Positions 10,311 through 19,488 are shown, counted from the first letter of the stretch. The stretch is 64,000 nucleotides of DNA from Ardenticatenaceae bacterium (GCA_020634235.1 JACKCB010000002.1:1723835-1787834); one strand, 5' to 3'. Translations and numbers: made by a program. Notes: a model not told the origin generated them from the sequence alone.

Positions 10311-10339
10311 TTGACGGAACCAGGCCGCGGCAATAGACT
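10311..10339 (+). promoter_or_regulatory. Promoter of the Hsp70-pinwheel gene
   Basis: TTGACG (10311-10316), 17-base spacer, TAGACT (10334-10339). The predicted leader is about 58 bases and ends in a strong Shine-Dalgarno sequence. Confidence 0.55.
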
Positions 10340-10403
10340 CCGTTGTTCGACCCATCAGGCGCACGGGATTATTCCCCAAGATTTCATAGAAGGAGGTCTG
10401 CTT

Positions 10404-12782
10404 ATGATTGTCGGCATGGACTTTGGCACGACCAACAGCGGTATGTCAGTCTATGACGGAGATGCACTGCGTGTGCTGCCCCTGGACCCGGTCAACGAGA
10501 ATCCGCGGGTGCTGCGCACAGCCTTGTACGTGACGAACGAACAGGAGGTGGTGATTGGCCGGGCGGCCGTGGATGAGTATTTTGCCCAGAACGTGGGCCG
10601 GCCGGTGAAGCTGCAGAAGGTGTGGGTGGGTGAGTTGGAGGTGTATGGAGCGGACATGTATTTTGTCACGGACACCTATGTGTGGGTGGACGTGATGTCT
10701 CCCGGCCGGTTATTTCTCTCCTTCAAAACCAATTTGCGCGACCATGAGTACACCGGCACGGTTATTGGCCAATCTTTCTACCCCATCGAAGCGCTGCTGG
10801 CCCTTTACCTGACGGTGGCGCGCAAACGGGCGGAGCGGCTGCTGGGGCGGGAACTGCGCCAGGTGGTGTTAGGCCGGCCGGTTCATTTTGCCAGCGACCC
10901 GCAGCATGATGCGCTGGCGCAGGAGCGGCTGCTGCGCGGAGCGTTCCTGGCCGGCTATGAGAAGGTTTACCTGGCGCGGGAGCCGATTGCCGCCGCCTAT
11001 GATTACGCCAGCCGGGCGACGCGCGCTCAGAATATTCTCGTCTTTGACTTCGGTGGCGGCACGCTGGATATCACAGTGATGCGGATTGATGGGCGGCAGC
11101 GGCAGGTGCTGGCGACGGGCGGGGTGCCCATTGCCGGTGACGTGTTTGACCAGAAGCTGGTGCGGGCCAAGCTGCCGCGCCATTTTGGCGAGGGCACGCC
11201 CTATGGGCCGCGCCAGATGCCGTCACCCGCCTGGATTTACGACCTGTTTTCTAACTGGCAGACGATTCTGGAACTGCAAACGCCCAAAAACCTGCGCGTA
11301 TTGCAGGAGATTGAACAGGGTTCGCCCCGGCCGGGGGAGATTCGCGGCCTGATCAGCCTGGTCTCCGGTAATCACGGGCTGCAGATGTTTGATACCGTGG
11401 AGAAGACCAAGCGCGACCTCTCGGCGCGCTTTGGGGCGATGATCCGGCTGGATGGCCCGGAGTTTCACGTGTTGGAGCTGGTGACGCGGCGCGAGTTCGA
11501 GAACGTGATTCGCAGCGAAGTGCACGCCATTGAGCGGGAGCTGCTGGCCACGGTGCAGGCCTCTGGCTTGCGCCCGGCCCAGATAGACGCCGTGATCCGC
11601 ACCGGCGGCTCCTCGCAAATCCCAATCTTCCAGGAGATGCTGGGGCGCAATTTTGGGCCGGACAAGCTGCAAGCGTTGGATACATTCAGCAGCGTAACCG
11701 CGGGCCTGGGGATTATTGGCCACGGTATTGCCACGGGGGAGATCGCCGGCGAGGCATACACACCGGAACAGCTAACACCCCTGCCGCCGCGAGCCAGGGA
11801 GCGCACCCGGCCGGGGGTCAAGCCGGTCAATCTGGAACTGCTGCAGCGGCGTATTGCCGCCCAAGAAGCGGGGGAAACGGTGCAGGCCGCAGCCCAGGTG
11901 GTCCTGGTATTGCTGACCCAGGAGAATCAACTGCGCCTGACCTTGCTGCCGGCGGCGGCCTTTGCACAGCCGGAGCCGATGGTGCTGGCGGCGCTGCTGA
12001 CCCCGGCCGGGGTGCTGCCCGCCCCCCGCGCTGTTCTTACTGCCGGCATCGATGACACCCTGCTGCTGGTGACCTCCAAATATCGCTTCTTGCTGATCAC
12101 GGTCCGCCAGTTGGTCGATGGCCAGGCGCTGGGCATGAAGCTGGCCGACCTCTACCATTTCAAGCCGGACGAGCAGATATTTGCCCTGGCGCGCTGGGCG
12201 GCGCTAAAGGCGCAGGAGCGGATTGTGATGGTGACCTCGCTGGGCTACGTGCGCGGCTTTCCCACCCCGGTGATGGTGGCCGCCATTGAGGCCCCGGTGC
12301 CCTGGTCGTTTGAAAATCCGCTGCCGGGCTGGCCGCTGGCCGTCTTGGGGGCCGACCCGGCCGGGGAGTTGGTGCTGGTGACTGATACCGGCCGGGGACT
12401 GCGCCTGCCACTGGCTGAGCTGCCAGGGCGCGGGGTGCTAAGCATGAACCGGGGGGCGAATGAGCAAATCACGGGCGTGGCCCTGCCCCGGCCGGGGGCA
12501 GAGCTGCTGCTGGTGACACACAGCGGCTACGCCCGCCGCCTGCCAGCCGAGGCCATCGAACTGCCCGACCGGCCCAAAGCGCGGGGCAAAGTGCTGGTGT
12601 CCCGCCGGGCTGTGTGCGGGGCCGCCCCAGCCCTGTTTGGCCGGCCGGTGTGGGCGCTAACCAACAAACAACTGCGCCCGCTGGACCCCGGCCGGGTGCC
12701 CAGCGACCCCGATTCCAGCAAGACCTACCCCCTCGTCACCCTCGATCCCCAGGAAACCATTCACTGCCTGTTGGCCGGTTAG
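10404..12782 (+). CDS. Hsp70-type ATPase fused to a GyrA-like beta-pinwheel
   Basis: A two-part protein of 792 residues. The N-terminal half (about 1-450) is an actin-fold ATPase of the Hsp70/YegD kind: phosphate-1 motif MDFGTTNSG (5-13), phosphate-2 motif FDFGGGTLDI near 213 and adenosine motif RTGGSSQIP near 399. There is no recognisable DnaK substrate-binding domain. After a linker (450-495), the C-terminal half has six copies of a blade with pattern LLLVT..G..R.LP (for example near 553, 595, 654 and 700). This resembles the DNA-wrapping C-terminal domain of gyrase subunit A, but the GyrA-box (QRRGGKG) is not seen. The start is ATG 10404, six bases after AGGAGGT. Function unknown; the pinwheel could bind DNA or protein. 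Confidence 0.8.
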   Translation: MIVGMDFGTTNSGMSVYDGDALRVLPLDPVNENPRVLRTALYVTNEQEVVIGRAAVDEYFAQNVGRPVKLQKVWVGELEVYGADMYFVTDTYVWVDVMSPGRLFLSFKTNLRDHEYTGTVIGQSFYPIEALLALYLTVARKRAERLLGRELRQVVLGRPVHFASDPQHDALAQERLLRGAFLAGYEKVYLAREPIAAAYDYASRATRAQNILVFDFGGGTLDITVMRIDGRQRQVLATGGVPIAGDVFDQKLVRAKLPRHFGEGTPYGPRQMPSPAWIYDLFSNWQTILELQTPKNLRVLQEIEQGSPRPGEIRGLISLVSGNHGLQMFDTVEKTKRDLSARFGAMIRLDGPEFHVLELVTRREFENVIRSEVHAIERELLATVQASGLRPAQIDAVIRTGGSSQIPIFQEMLGRNFGPDKLQALDTFSSVTAGLGIIGHGIATGEIAGEAYTPEQLTPLPPRARERTRPGVKPVNLELLQRRIAAQEAGETVQAAAQVVLVLLTQENQLRLTLLPAAAFAQPEPMVLAALLTPAGVLPAPRAVLTAGIDDTLLLVTSKYRFLLITVRQLVDGQALGMKLADLYHFKPDEQIFALARWAALKAQERIVMVTSLGYVRGFPTPVMVAAIEAPVPWSFENPLPGWPLAVLGADPAGELVLVTDTGRGLRLPLAELPGRGVLSMNRGANEQITGVALPRPGAELLLVTHSGYARRLPAEAIELPDRPKARGKVLVSRRAVCGAAPALFGRPVWALTNKQLRPLDPGRVPSDPDSSKTYPLVTLDPQETIHCLLAG

Positions 12783-12805
12783 TGAACCGTCACGGGAAGC
12801 CCACA

Positions 12806-12832
12806 ACCTGTAGCCTGTCACCTGCAACCTGT
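12806..12832 (+). repeat. Short degenerate tandem repeat (ACCTGT-like)
   Basis: AACCTGTAGCCTGTCACCTG and onward: four to five imperfect copies of an ACCTGN unit just before the next gene's -10 box. A related CCTGAA/CTCTGAA stretch precedes the gene at 55051. Origin unknown. Confidence 0.35.
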
Positions 12833-12841
12833 GTGCTATAA
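12833..12841 (+). promoter_or_regulatory. Extended -10 promoter of the AlbA_2 gene
   Basis: TGCTATAAT, a perfect extended -10, with no good -35. The first possible ATG (12841) lies inside this box and so cannot be the start; ATG 12853 is 11 bases beyond it. Confidence 0.6.
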
Positions 12842-12852
12842 TGTGCGGCAAT

Positions 12853-14220
12853 ATGAACGCACAGATGCCGCTACGCAGCAAGAAACCCAACCAATACCTG
12901 GCCTTCTTGCCCGACGCCAACCCCGAGGCGCTGGCCGGCTGCCTGGTAGCCTTTGCCAATGGCGACGGTGGGCTGATTGTGTTGGGGCTAGACGAGACCG
13001 GCCGGGTGGCCGAAAGCATCTGGGAAGAAGAGGCCGAAGGTGCGCTGCGAGCTGCCGTCGCCCTCTGCCGCCCGCCAGTCGTCAGCCAGTGGCAGGAGGT
13101 TGAGTTTGACCAGGGCCACCTGATCGGCATCCGCGTTTCCCGCAGCACCGAGCTGCACAGCCTGGAAGACGGCCGCGTCCTCATCCGCCACGGCCCCGAA
13201 AACCGTCCCCTCACCGGGGACGAAATCCGCCAACTGGCCAGCGGCAAAAGCACCGGCAGCTTTGAAGTGGACACCGTAGCCGGGGCTACCATCGACGACT
13301 TCGACCGCGAGATCATCAACGAATACCTGGCCAAGCGCGAGGGTCGTGGTGGTCCCCGCCTCGATTCGCTGGCCACGCTGCTGTTTGAGATTGGAGCCAC
13401 GAACCACCAGGGCGAGCCTACCGTGGCCGGCATCTTGCTCTTTGGCAAGCGCCCACAAGCCTTCTTACCCCAAAGCGGCATCGTTTTTGTGCGTTTTGCC
13501 AGCACCGAGCCGCGCGCCGAGGATGGGGGAGCCGGTTATGGCCGGCGCGACGAACTCACCGGCCCGCTCTCGCGCATGGTGGAGCGCGCCTGGAGCATCT
13601 TGTGGGAAGAGATGCGCGTTGGCGCGCGCGTGAACCAGTTAGAGCGGGAAGAGCTGACCGATTATCCTCGCTTTGCGGTACGCGAAGCGCTAATCAACGC
13701 CGTGGCCCATCGCGACTACCGCATCAATGGCCGGCGCATCGAAATCCGCATGTATACCGACCGGCTGGAAGTGATCAGCCCTGGTGGGTTGCCCGGCTAT
13801 ATCACCCTGGATAACCTGGTGGAAGAGCACTTCTCGCGCAACCCCCGGGTGGTGAATGGCCTCTACCAGTGGGGCTACATCGAGGAGTTGGGACTGGGAA
13901 TTGACCGGATGATCGAAGAGATGGTCAAGGCTGGCCACCCGCCGCCCCGCTTTCGGGCGACGCCCTTCTCTTTTACGGTGACCCTGGTGAAGGGCAAAGA
14001 GCGGCCCGCCATTCCGGCATGGACCAGCAATATGAACGAACGACAGGCCCGTGCTCTGGCCCACGTGCGCGAAAATGGCAGCATTACCAATGGCGACTAT
14101 CGTCGCCTGTGCCCCGATGTCTCGGCGGAAACGCTGCGCCTGGACCTGGTTGACCTGGTGGACAAGGGTTTGCTGCTGAAGATTGGCTCCAAAAAAGGCA
14201 CGCACTATATTTTGAAGTGA
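12853..14220 (+). CDS. AlbA_2 DNA-binding / GHKL ATPase-like regulator
   Basis: Member of the family often labelled 'RecG-like putative transcriptional regulator'. The N-terminal AlbA_2 (Schlafen-type) domain covers about residues 1-125 (AFANGDGGLIVLGLDE). The central region has the family's degenerate GHKL ATPase core (REALINAVAHRDY, then GLGIDRMIEEM). A C-terminal winged helix follows (NGDYRRLCPDVSAETLRLDLVDLVDKGLL). It most likely binds DNA and controls nearby genes. I start at ATG 12853 (455 residues); the upstream ATG lies in the -10 box, and ATG 12865 is also possible. There is no Shine-Dalgarno. Confidence 0.82.
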   Translation: MNAQMPLRSKKPNQYLAFLPDANPEALAGCLVAFANGDGGLIVLGLDETGRVAESIWEEEAEGALRAAVALCRPPVVSQWQEVEFDQGHLIGIRVSRSTELHSLEDGRVLIRHGPENRPLTGDEIRQLASGKSTGSFEVDTVAGATIDDFDREIINEYLAKREGRGGPRLDSLATLLFEIGATNHQGEPTVAGILLFGKRPQAFLPQSGIVFVRFASTEPRAEDGGAGYGRRDELTGPLSRMVERAWSILWEEMRVGARVNQLEREELTDYPRFAVREALINAVAHRDYRINGRRIEIRMYTDRLEVISPGGLPGYITLDNLVEEHFSRNPRVVNGLYQWGYIEELGLGIDRMIEEMVKAGHPPPRFRATPFSFTVTLVKGKERPAIPAWTSNMNERQARALAHVRENGSITNGDYRRLCPDVSAETLRLDLVDLVDKGLLLKIGSKKGTHYILK

Positions 14221-14232
14221 CCCTTTCCCAAC

Positions 14233-14270
14233 TTTATCCCAAACAAAACTTGGGATAAATTTGGGATAAA
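14233..14270. promoter_or_regulatory. Three-part operator-like repeat before the kinase-like gene
   Basis: TTTATCCCAA (14233-14242), then TTGGGATAAA (14250-14259) as its inverted copy, then TTGGGATAAA again (14261-14270) as a direct copy. The last copy supplies a possible -10 (GATAAA) six bases before the ATG at 14277. It could be an operator or a weak terminator of the preceding gene. Confidence 0.5.
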
Positions 14271-14276
14271 TGCGAT

Positions 14277-16457
14277 ATGACGCTAACGCAGCAATTCCTC
14301 ATTGTGTTGATCTTCCCGGCCGGGTTCCTGGCTATGGCCGCTTATTCCGTCTGGCGGCGGGCCTACCGGCCGCGGATTGTGCCGGCCTGGGTGCTGACCC
14401 TGCTCACCGGGGCGGCCTGGACCAGCAGCCTGCTCAGCTACTACGGTGGCGTGGCCCTTTCCCCTGCCGCAGCGTTTACCTGGCAAGGTCTTGGCCGCTA
14501 TTTGCTTAGCTTCATGTCGCTGGCCCTGCTCCTGACCACCACCCGCTACTTGCTGACCCCGCGGCGCGAATCTCGCCTGGTGCTGGGTTTGAGCGCCGCT
14601 TTCTGGCTCATTGCGCTGCTGCTGGACCCCAACTTGTGGCCCTACGAGATTGGCTCGGTGCAGTTAGCCGGGCAAGTGGTCACCCATTTCTATTTATGGA
14701 GCGCCGTATGGGTGGCTGGCTGGCTGGTGGCGCTGCTGGCGGCCTGGCTGCTGACGCGCCGCGCCTATCTGAATTCACCCGGGGCCATGCATCGTAACCA
14801 ACTGGCTTACTGGGAGCTTATGCTGCTGCTGTTTGGTGCGGGCGGGGCGGTGGCCCTGGTGCAGCACCCCGGGCAGCCTATTTGGCAAGAGGTGGGGGCG
14901 GCGGTGCAGCTTATGGCCGCCTGGCTGGGCGTTTACCACCTCACCCATACTTCGCTGCCAGATTTGCGCGTGGCGCTGCGCCGCCTGACTGGCCGCCTGG
15001 CAACCGCCGCGGTGTTGTTTGCGCTGTCGGTCTTTGCCTTGTGGTTCCTGGTGCTGGATGTTTTGCCGCGTACGACGGAGCCGCTGGTGGCTATTGTGCT
15101 GGGGGCGGCGGTGTTTACGCTGCTGTTCCTGGTGGTGAACCGGTTGGTGCGCAATTTGCTGCTGCGGCTGCTGCTGCCTTCGGTGACGGCCGGCCGGCCG
15201 TCGCTGGCTGAGCAGCCGGAGATTTTGGCCAGCCTGGCCGATCCGCTGCTGCTGGGCGAACTGGTTCTGCGGCATGTGCAGGCGAATTTGTCGGTGGAGG
15301 ATGGGCAGCTTTTCTGGCTGGCTGAGGGGGACCCCGGCCGGGTGCTGCTGCAGCCGGTGGCCTCCATTGGCAGCCGTGCTGCTGATGTCCTGTCCTTCAC
15401 TGCCGAAAGCCCGTTTATCGACTTTTTGCGCCGCGCCCCGGCCGGGGCGCTGGCCCAATATGACCTGGATGCCCTGGAGTTATTTGCCGACCTGCCTGAA
15501 GATGAGCGAGAAGGGCTGCGCCGCTGGCAAGATGAACTTTACATCCCCCTGCGCATTGACGACCAGCTAGTGGGCTTGCTGGGGTTGGGTAACAAATACA
15601 ACGGCCTGCCCTACACCAACCAGGACATCGACTGGCTGCAAGCGCTGGGCGGCCAGGCCGGGCTGCTGCTGTGGCAAAGCCAGCAGTTGGCCACCTTGCA
15701 GCAAGAACACGCGCAGATAAACAAGGAGTGGGTTCGCCTGGCCTACCGGAACCAGCAATTGGAGGCGCTAAACGAGCTCCACCGCCAATTTACCGGGCTG
15801 GTTACCCCAGACTTGCGCCGGCCGGCCATTGCCCTGGACAACCAGCTGCAGCAGTTGCGGGATGATGCCGTGGTTGATGAGCAAACCTGGGCGCAGTTGA
15901 GTGAGCAGCTTGCCGCGCTCCGTCTGCCTCTGGATAACCTGGTGACGCTGGCCGCACACCTGCAGGACGAACAGGCGATGGCCTTTGCCCCGGTCCACAT
16001 GATTGACGTGGCGCGGCAGGTACGGCGAGGGCTGGCCACCATGGCCGATGCCCGCAAGGTGACGGTTAACCTGGATGTGGCCCCGCGCCTGCCTGCGGTG
16101 CGCGGCGACGAAGGTCGCCTGGTGGAGGCGCTGCGCCACGTGGTGCACAATGCCATCAAGTTCAACAAGATTGGCGGTGCTGTGCAGATCCATTGCTTTC
16201 TGGAAGGAGAGGAGATTTGCATTGCCGTATCGGACAAGGGCGTGGGCATTCCGCCGGAGCGCATTGACCAGGTGTGGACCGCTTTTAAGGGGGATGGGCC
16301 TGGCCGGTACAGCAACGCCGCGCCCAGCACGGGACTGTTGTTTGCCCGTTACATTGTGGCCGCCCACGGCGGGCGCATGACGGTCGCCAGCGAGTATGGT
16401 GCGGGCAGTACCTTTACGATTTTCCTGCCCCCGGCCGGGAACATCGCCAGCGATTGA
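14277..16457 (+). CDS. Histidine-kinase-like membrane protein lacking the phospho-acceptor His
   Basis: 726 residues. The N-terminal 330 residues hold about nine hydrophobic membrane segments. A GAF-like domain follows at about 350-470 (LYIPLRIDDQLVGLLGLGNKYNG), then a dimerisation helix and a GHKL ATPase domain. The ATPase has its N box (HNAIKFN), G1 (DKGVGIPPE) and a weak G2. In the H box, where kinases have HDLRRP, this protein has T-P-D-L-R-R-P: codon CCA at 15807-15809 gives Pro511 in place of His. It probably cannot phosphorylate itself in the usual way. The start has no Shine-Dalgarno and may be leaderless. The VWA gene follows after 55 bases. Confidence 0.8.
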   Translation: MTLTQQFLIVLIFPAGFLAMAAYSVWRRAYRPRIVPAWVLTLLTGAAWTSSLLSYYGGVALSPAAAFTWQGLGRYLLSFMSLALLLTTTRYLLTPRRESRLVLGLSAAFWLIALLLDPNLWPYEIGSVQLAGQVVTHFYLWSAVWVAGWLVALLAAWLLTRRAYLNSPGAMHRNQLAYWELMLLLFGAGGAVALVQHPGQPIWQEVGAAVQLMAAWLGVYHLTHTSLPDLRVALRRLTGRLATAAVLFALSVFALWFLVLDVLPRTTEPLVAIVLGAAVFTLLFLVVNRLVRNLLLRLLLPSVTAGRPSLAEQPEILASLADPLLLGELVLRHVQANLSVEDGQLFWLAEGDPGRVLLQPVASIGSRAADVLSFTAESPFIDFLRRAPAGALAQYDLDALELFADLPEDEREGLRRWQDELYIPLRIDDQLVGLLGLGNKYNGLPYTNQDIDWLQALGGQAGLLLWQSQQLATLQQEHAQINKEWVRLAYRNQQLEALNELHRQFTGLVTPDLRRPAIALDNQLQQLRDDAVVDEQTWAQLSEQLAALRLPLDNLVTLAAHLQDEQAMAFAPVHMIDVARQVRRGLATMADARKVTVNLDVAPRLPAVRGDEGRLVEALRHVVHNAIKFNKIGGAVQIHCFLEGEEICIAVSDKGVGIPPERIDQVWTAFKGDGPGRYSNAAPSTGLLFARYIVAAHGGRMTVASEYGAGSTFTIFLPPAGNIASD

Positions 16458-16512
16458 AAGCGACCGCGGCCGGCCGGCAACGGATCCCCGGCCGGGAGCG
16501 TATAGCTAACCT

Positions 16513-19410
16513 ATGAACTTCACCACCCCTCTGGCCCTGATCTTGCTGCTGCTGCTGCCCTACTTCTTCTGGCTGGGGCGGCCGCGGACAGGCGCGCTGC
16601 GCCGCAAGCGGGAGTGGGCCAGCCTGGCCGTGCGGCTGCTTATCCTGCTGCTGCTCATCTTTAGCCTGGCCGGATCGCGGTTGGTGCGTGCCGCCGATGA
16701 ACTGGCGGTGGTCTTCTTGCTGGATGTGTCGGACTCGATAAGCCCGGCGCAGCAGGCAGAGGCGGAGGCTTTTGTGCGGGCGGCCATCGCCGAGATGACG
16801 CCCACCGACCAGGCGGCGGTGGTGCTGTTTGGCGCGAACTCGCTGGTGGAACGGCCGATGAGCGGCCTGGCGGAGCTGGCCCCGGTGAGTTCGGTGCCCC
16901 AGGCGCTGCATACCGACCTGGCTGAGGCGATACGGCTGGGGTTGGCGCTGTTCCCGGCCGGGAGCGCGCGCCGGCTGGTGGTTCTGAGCGATGGGGTGGC
17001 GACCATTGGCGATAGTGCGGCGGCAGCCCAACTGGCGGCCGCCGCCGGCGTGCAGATTGATTTTGTACCCCTGGCGCGTAGTCAGGCGGCGGCCGAGGCG
17101 TGGGTCACCGGGGTGGATGCGCCCACGCGGGTTAGCCAGGGGGAGACGATTGTGGTGAATGTGACGGCCGAAAGCACAGCCGATATGCCGGCCACGCTGC
17201 GCATTCTGGCCGCCGGCCAGGTGATTTATGATGAGGCGGTACAGCTCCGGCCGGGGAGCAACAGCTTCTCTGTGTCTTTACGCCCTACCAGCCAGGAGTT
17301 TGTGCGCTATGCGGTGGAGCTGGTGCCGGCCCGGGACACCTATTACCAGAATAACCAGTTGGCTGCTTTTACCGAAGTGGTAGGGCCGCCGCGGGTGCTG
17401 TTGGTGGCCGGTGATGGTGGGGTAGATGAGAGCGGCAATCTGGTGCCGGATGAGTCGCCGGCGCTGCGGTTGGCTCTGGAAGGGGCGGGGCTGGTGGTGG
17501 ATCGTATCACCCCGGCCGGGTTGCCCACCAGCCTGCCCGCGCTCAGCAACTACGCCAGTGTCGTTCTGGTCAATGTCAATGCCAAGAACCTGTCGCCGCG
17601 CAAGATGGAGACGCTGCAAAGCTACGTGCGCGACCTGGGTGGCGGGTTGGTGGTCGTGGGCGGGCCACAGAGCTACGGCATGGGTGGTTATTACGGTACC
17701 CCGCTAGAAGAAACCCTGCCTGTTGATATGCAGATCAAGGACCAGGATCGCTTCCCGGCCGTGAGCATGGTTATCGTCATTGATCGTTCGGGCAGCATGG
17801 GGGCGCAGGAAGGGTCGCTGACCAAAATTCAACTGGCTGACGAAGCGGCGGCGCGTGTGGTGGAGCTACTCAATGACTTTGACGAAATCACCGTGATTCC
17901 CGTGGACACGCAGCCGGACCAGGTGATTGGCCCGGTGCTGGCGGAGGACAAGGGGGCCATCATCGCCGAGATTCGGACCATTGGCGCGGGCGGCGGCGGG
18001 ATTAATGTGCGCACCGGCCTGGAGGCTGCGGCCCAGGCCCTGGCCGGCAGTGATAAGCAGGTGAAGCATGTCATTGTGCTGGCTGATGGCAGCGATTCCA
18101 ATGAACAGAACGGCGTGCCGGAGCTTATTGAGGCGCTGCGCAGTGCTGATGTGACGGTGTCGATGGTGGCTATTGGCCAGGGGAAGGACGTGGCCTGGCT
18201 GCGCAGCATGGCCGAATTGGGCGAAGGCCGCTTTCACCTGACTGAGGAGGCGGCCAATCTGCCCCAGATTTTTACGCAGGAGACAACTTCTATCCAGCGC
18301 AGTTACCTGATTGAAGAGCGTTTCTTCCCTGCGTTGGCCAGCAGCAGCCCCATTCTGAGCGGCATTAACCTGGTGCCACCGCTGTATGGCTACGTGGGCA
18401 CCAGCGCTAAGGGCACGGCCCAGGTGATTCTGACGACGCACCTGGGGGATCCGCTACTGGCAGCCTGGCAGTATGGGCTGGGGCGGTCGGTGGCCTGGAC
18501 GTCGGATGCTACCGGCCGGTGGGGCAGCGATTGGGTGCGTTGGGCGGGTTTCCCGCAGTTTTGGGCGCAAGCGGTGCGCTGGACGGTGTCGCAAGGGCGG
18601 GATAGCAATGTGGAGACGGTGGTGGGCTTTGCCGGTGAGACGGCGCGGCTGACGGTGGATGCTCGCCGTGGTGACAATACGTTCCTGAATGACCTGACCA
18701 TGGAGGCGAATCTGGTTGCGCCTGATGGCACGGTGACGGCGTTGACGCTGCCCCAGGTGGCCCCCGGCCGGTATGAGACTGACTTTACGCCAGAGCAGGA
18801 GGGGGCGTATCTGGTGCGGGTTACGGGGACGGCGGCGGGTGAGGAGGAGGCGGTGGTGGCCCAGACCACGGGCTGGGTGTTGGGCTATTCGCCGGAGTAC
18901 CGGCAGCTTGAGACGAATTTTGCTTTGCTGCAAGCGCTGGCCGATGTGACCGGGGGGCGGAATGTGGGTGATGACCCGGCCGGGGTGTTTGAACACTCGC
19001 TGCCCAGTGAGGCCACAACCCGGCCGGTGTGGCCGTGGTTGACGCTGCTGGCGGTGGTGCTGCTGCCGGTGGATATTGCGCTGCGCCGCCTGGTGATTAC
19101 GCAGCGGGACCTGGCCCGGGCCTGGGCAGCGACGTTTGGTCGCTGGCAGCGGCCGCAAACATCGTTGGTGCAGGAGCGGCAGGCGCAGGTGTCGCGGCTG
19201 TTTGAGGCGAAGCGGCGGGCCAGTGTGCCCCGGCCGGGGCCAGAGGCCCCACCGCCCATTGAGGCCACCCCACCATCGCCGTCGGAAGTGGCCACACCCC
19301 GGCCGGGGCCTGCGCCGCCAGCGGCGACCACCCCACCGGCCGGTTCCCTGGCGGCACGCCTGCTAGAGAAACGACGCCAGCAGGATGAAGCGAACCATCC
19401 CCCTGAGTAA
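16513..19410 (+). CDS. Membrane protein with two VWA domains and a GATase-like domain
   Basis: 965 residues. Two N-terminal membrane helices (about 5-20 and 36-55) are followed by a first VWA domain with MIDAS motif DVSDS (71-75). A Rossmann/glutamine-amidotransferase-like domain lies near 295-400 (VLLVAGDGG... GGGLVVVGG). A second VWA domain has DRSGS (424-428) with Thr and Asp partners downstream. After a beta-rich region comes a membrane helix near 840 and a long Pro-rich cytoplasmic tail. This is the layout of BatA/'glutamine amidotransferase' VWA proteins, probable metal-dependent adhesion or assembly factors. It probably shares a transcript with the upstream kinase-like gene. No MoxR gene is adjacent; one lies at 32.9 kb. 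Confidence 0.82.
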   Translation: MNFTTPLALILLLLLPYFFWLGRPRTGALRRKREWASLAVRLLILLLLIFSLAGSRLVRAADELAVVFLLDVSDSISPAQQAEAEAFVRAAIAEMTPTDQAAVVLFGANSLVERPMSGLAELAPVSSVPQALHTDLAEAIRLGLALFPAGSARRLVVLSDGVATIGDSAAAAQLAAAAGVQIDFVPLARSQAAAEAWVTGVDAPTRVSQGETIVVNVTAESTADMPATLRILAAGQVIYDEAVQLRPGSNSFSVSLRPTSQEFVRYAVELVPARDTYYQNNQLAAFTEVVGPPRVLLVAGDGGVDESGNLVPDESPALRLALEGAGLVVDRITPAGLPTSLPALSNYASVVLVNVNAKNLSPRKMETLQSYVRDLGGGLVVVGGPQSYGMGGYYGTPLEETLPVDMQIKDQDRFPAVSMVIVIDRSGSMGAQEGSLTKIQLADEAAARVVELLNDFDEITVIPVDTQPDQVIGPVLAEDKGAIIAEIRTIGAGGGGINVRTGLEAAAQALAGSDKQVKHVIVLADGSDSNEQNGVPELIEALRSADVTVSMVAIGQGKDVAWLRSMAELGEGRFHLTEEAANLPQIFTQETTSIQRSYLIEERFFPALASSSPILSGINLVPPLYGYVGTSAKGTAQVILTTHLGDPLLAAWQYGLGRSVAWTSDATGRWGSDWVRWAGFPQFWAQAVRWTVSQGRDSNVETVVGFAGETARLTVDARRGDNTFLNDLTMEANLVAPDGTVTALTLPQVAPGRYETDFTPEQEGAYLVRVTGTAAGEEEAVVAQTTGWVLGYSPEYRQLETNFALLQALADVTGGRNVGDDPAGVFEHSLPSEATTRPVWPWLTLLAVVLLPVDIALRRLVITQRDLARAWAATFGRWQRPQTSLVQERQAQVSRLFEAKRRASVPRPGPEAPPPIEATPPSPSEVATPRPGPAPPAATTPPAGSLAARLLEKRRQQDEANHPPE

Positions 19411-19454
19411 ACCCAGCCACTAATCGGCAGGTTGCTGATTGCTGCTGCCTGTGC

Positions 19455-19488
19455 TTGCCTGGGCCAGACGCCAGCCTGGCCCAGGCAA
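19455..19488. other. 13-bp perfect hairpin in a 283-base intergenic region
   Basis: TTGCCTGGGCCAG pairs with CTGGCCCAGGCAA around an 8-base loop. There is no U-tract in either direction. It may end transcription of the VWA gene weakly or protect the message end. The rest of 19411-19693 holds one GATTGGGCCAATT palindrome near 19625 and a TTGACA without a convincing -10. Confidence 0.5.

Noticed and set aside
10311..10403. 31-codon N-terminal extension of the Hsp70-pinwheel gene
   Set aside because: Its TTG start is the -35 hexamer of the promoter; ATG 10404 has a strong Shine-Dalgarno sequence.
12841..12852. ATG 12841 as start of the AlbA_2 gene
   Set aside because: The A of this ATG lies in the TATAAT -10 box, so it would not be transcribed.
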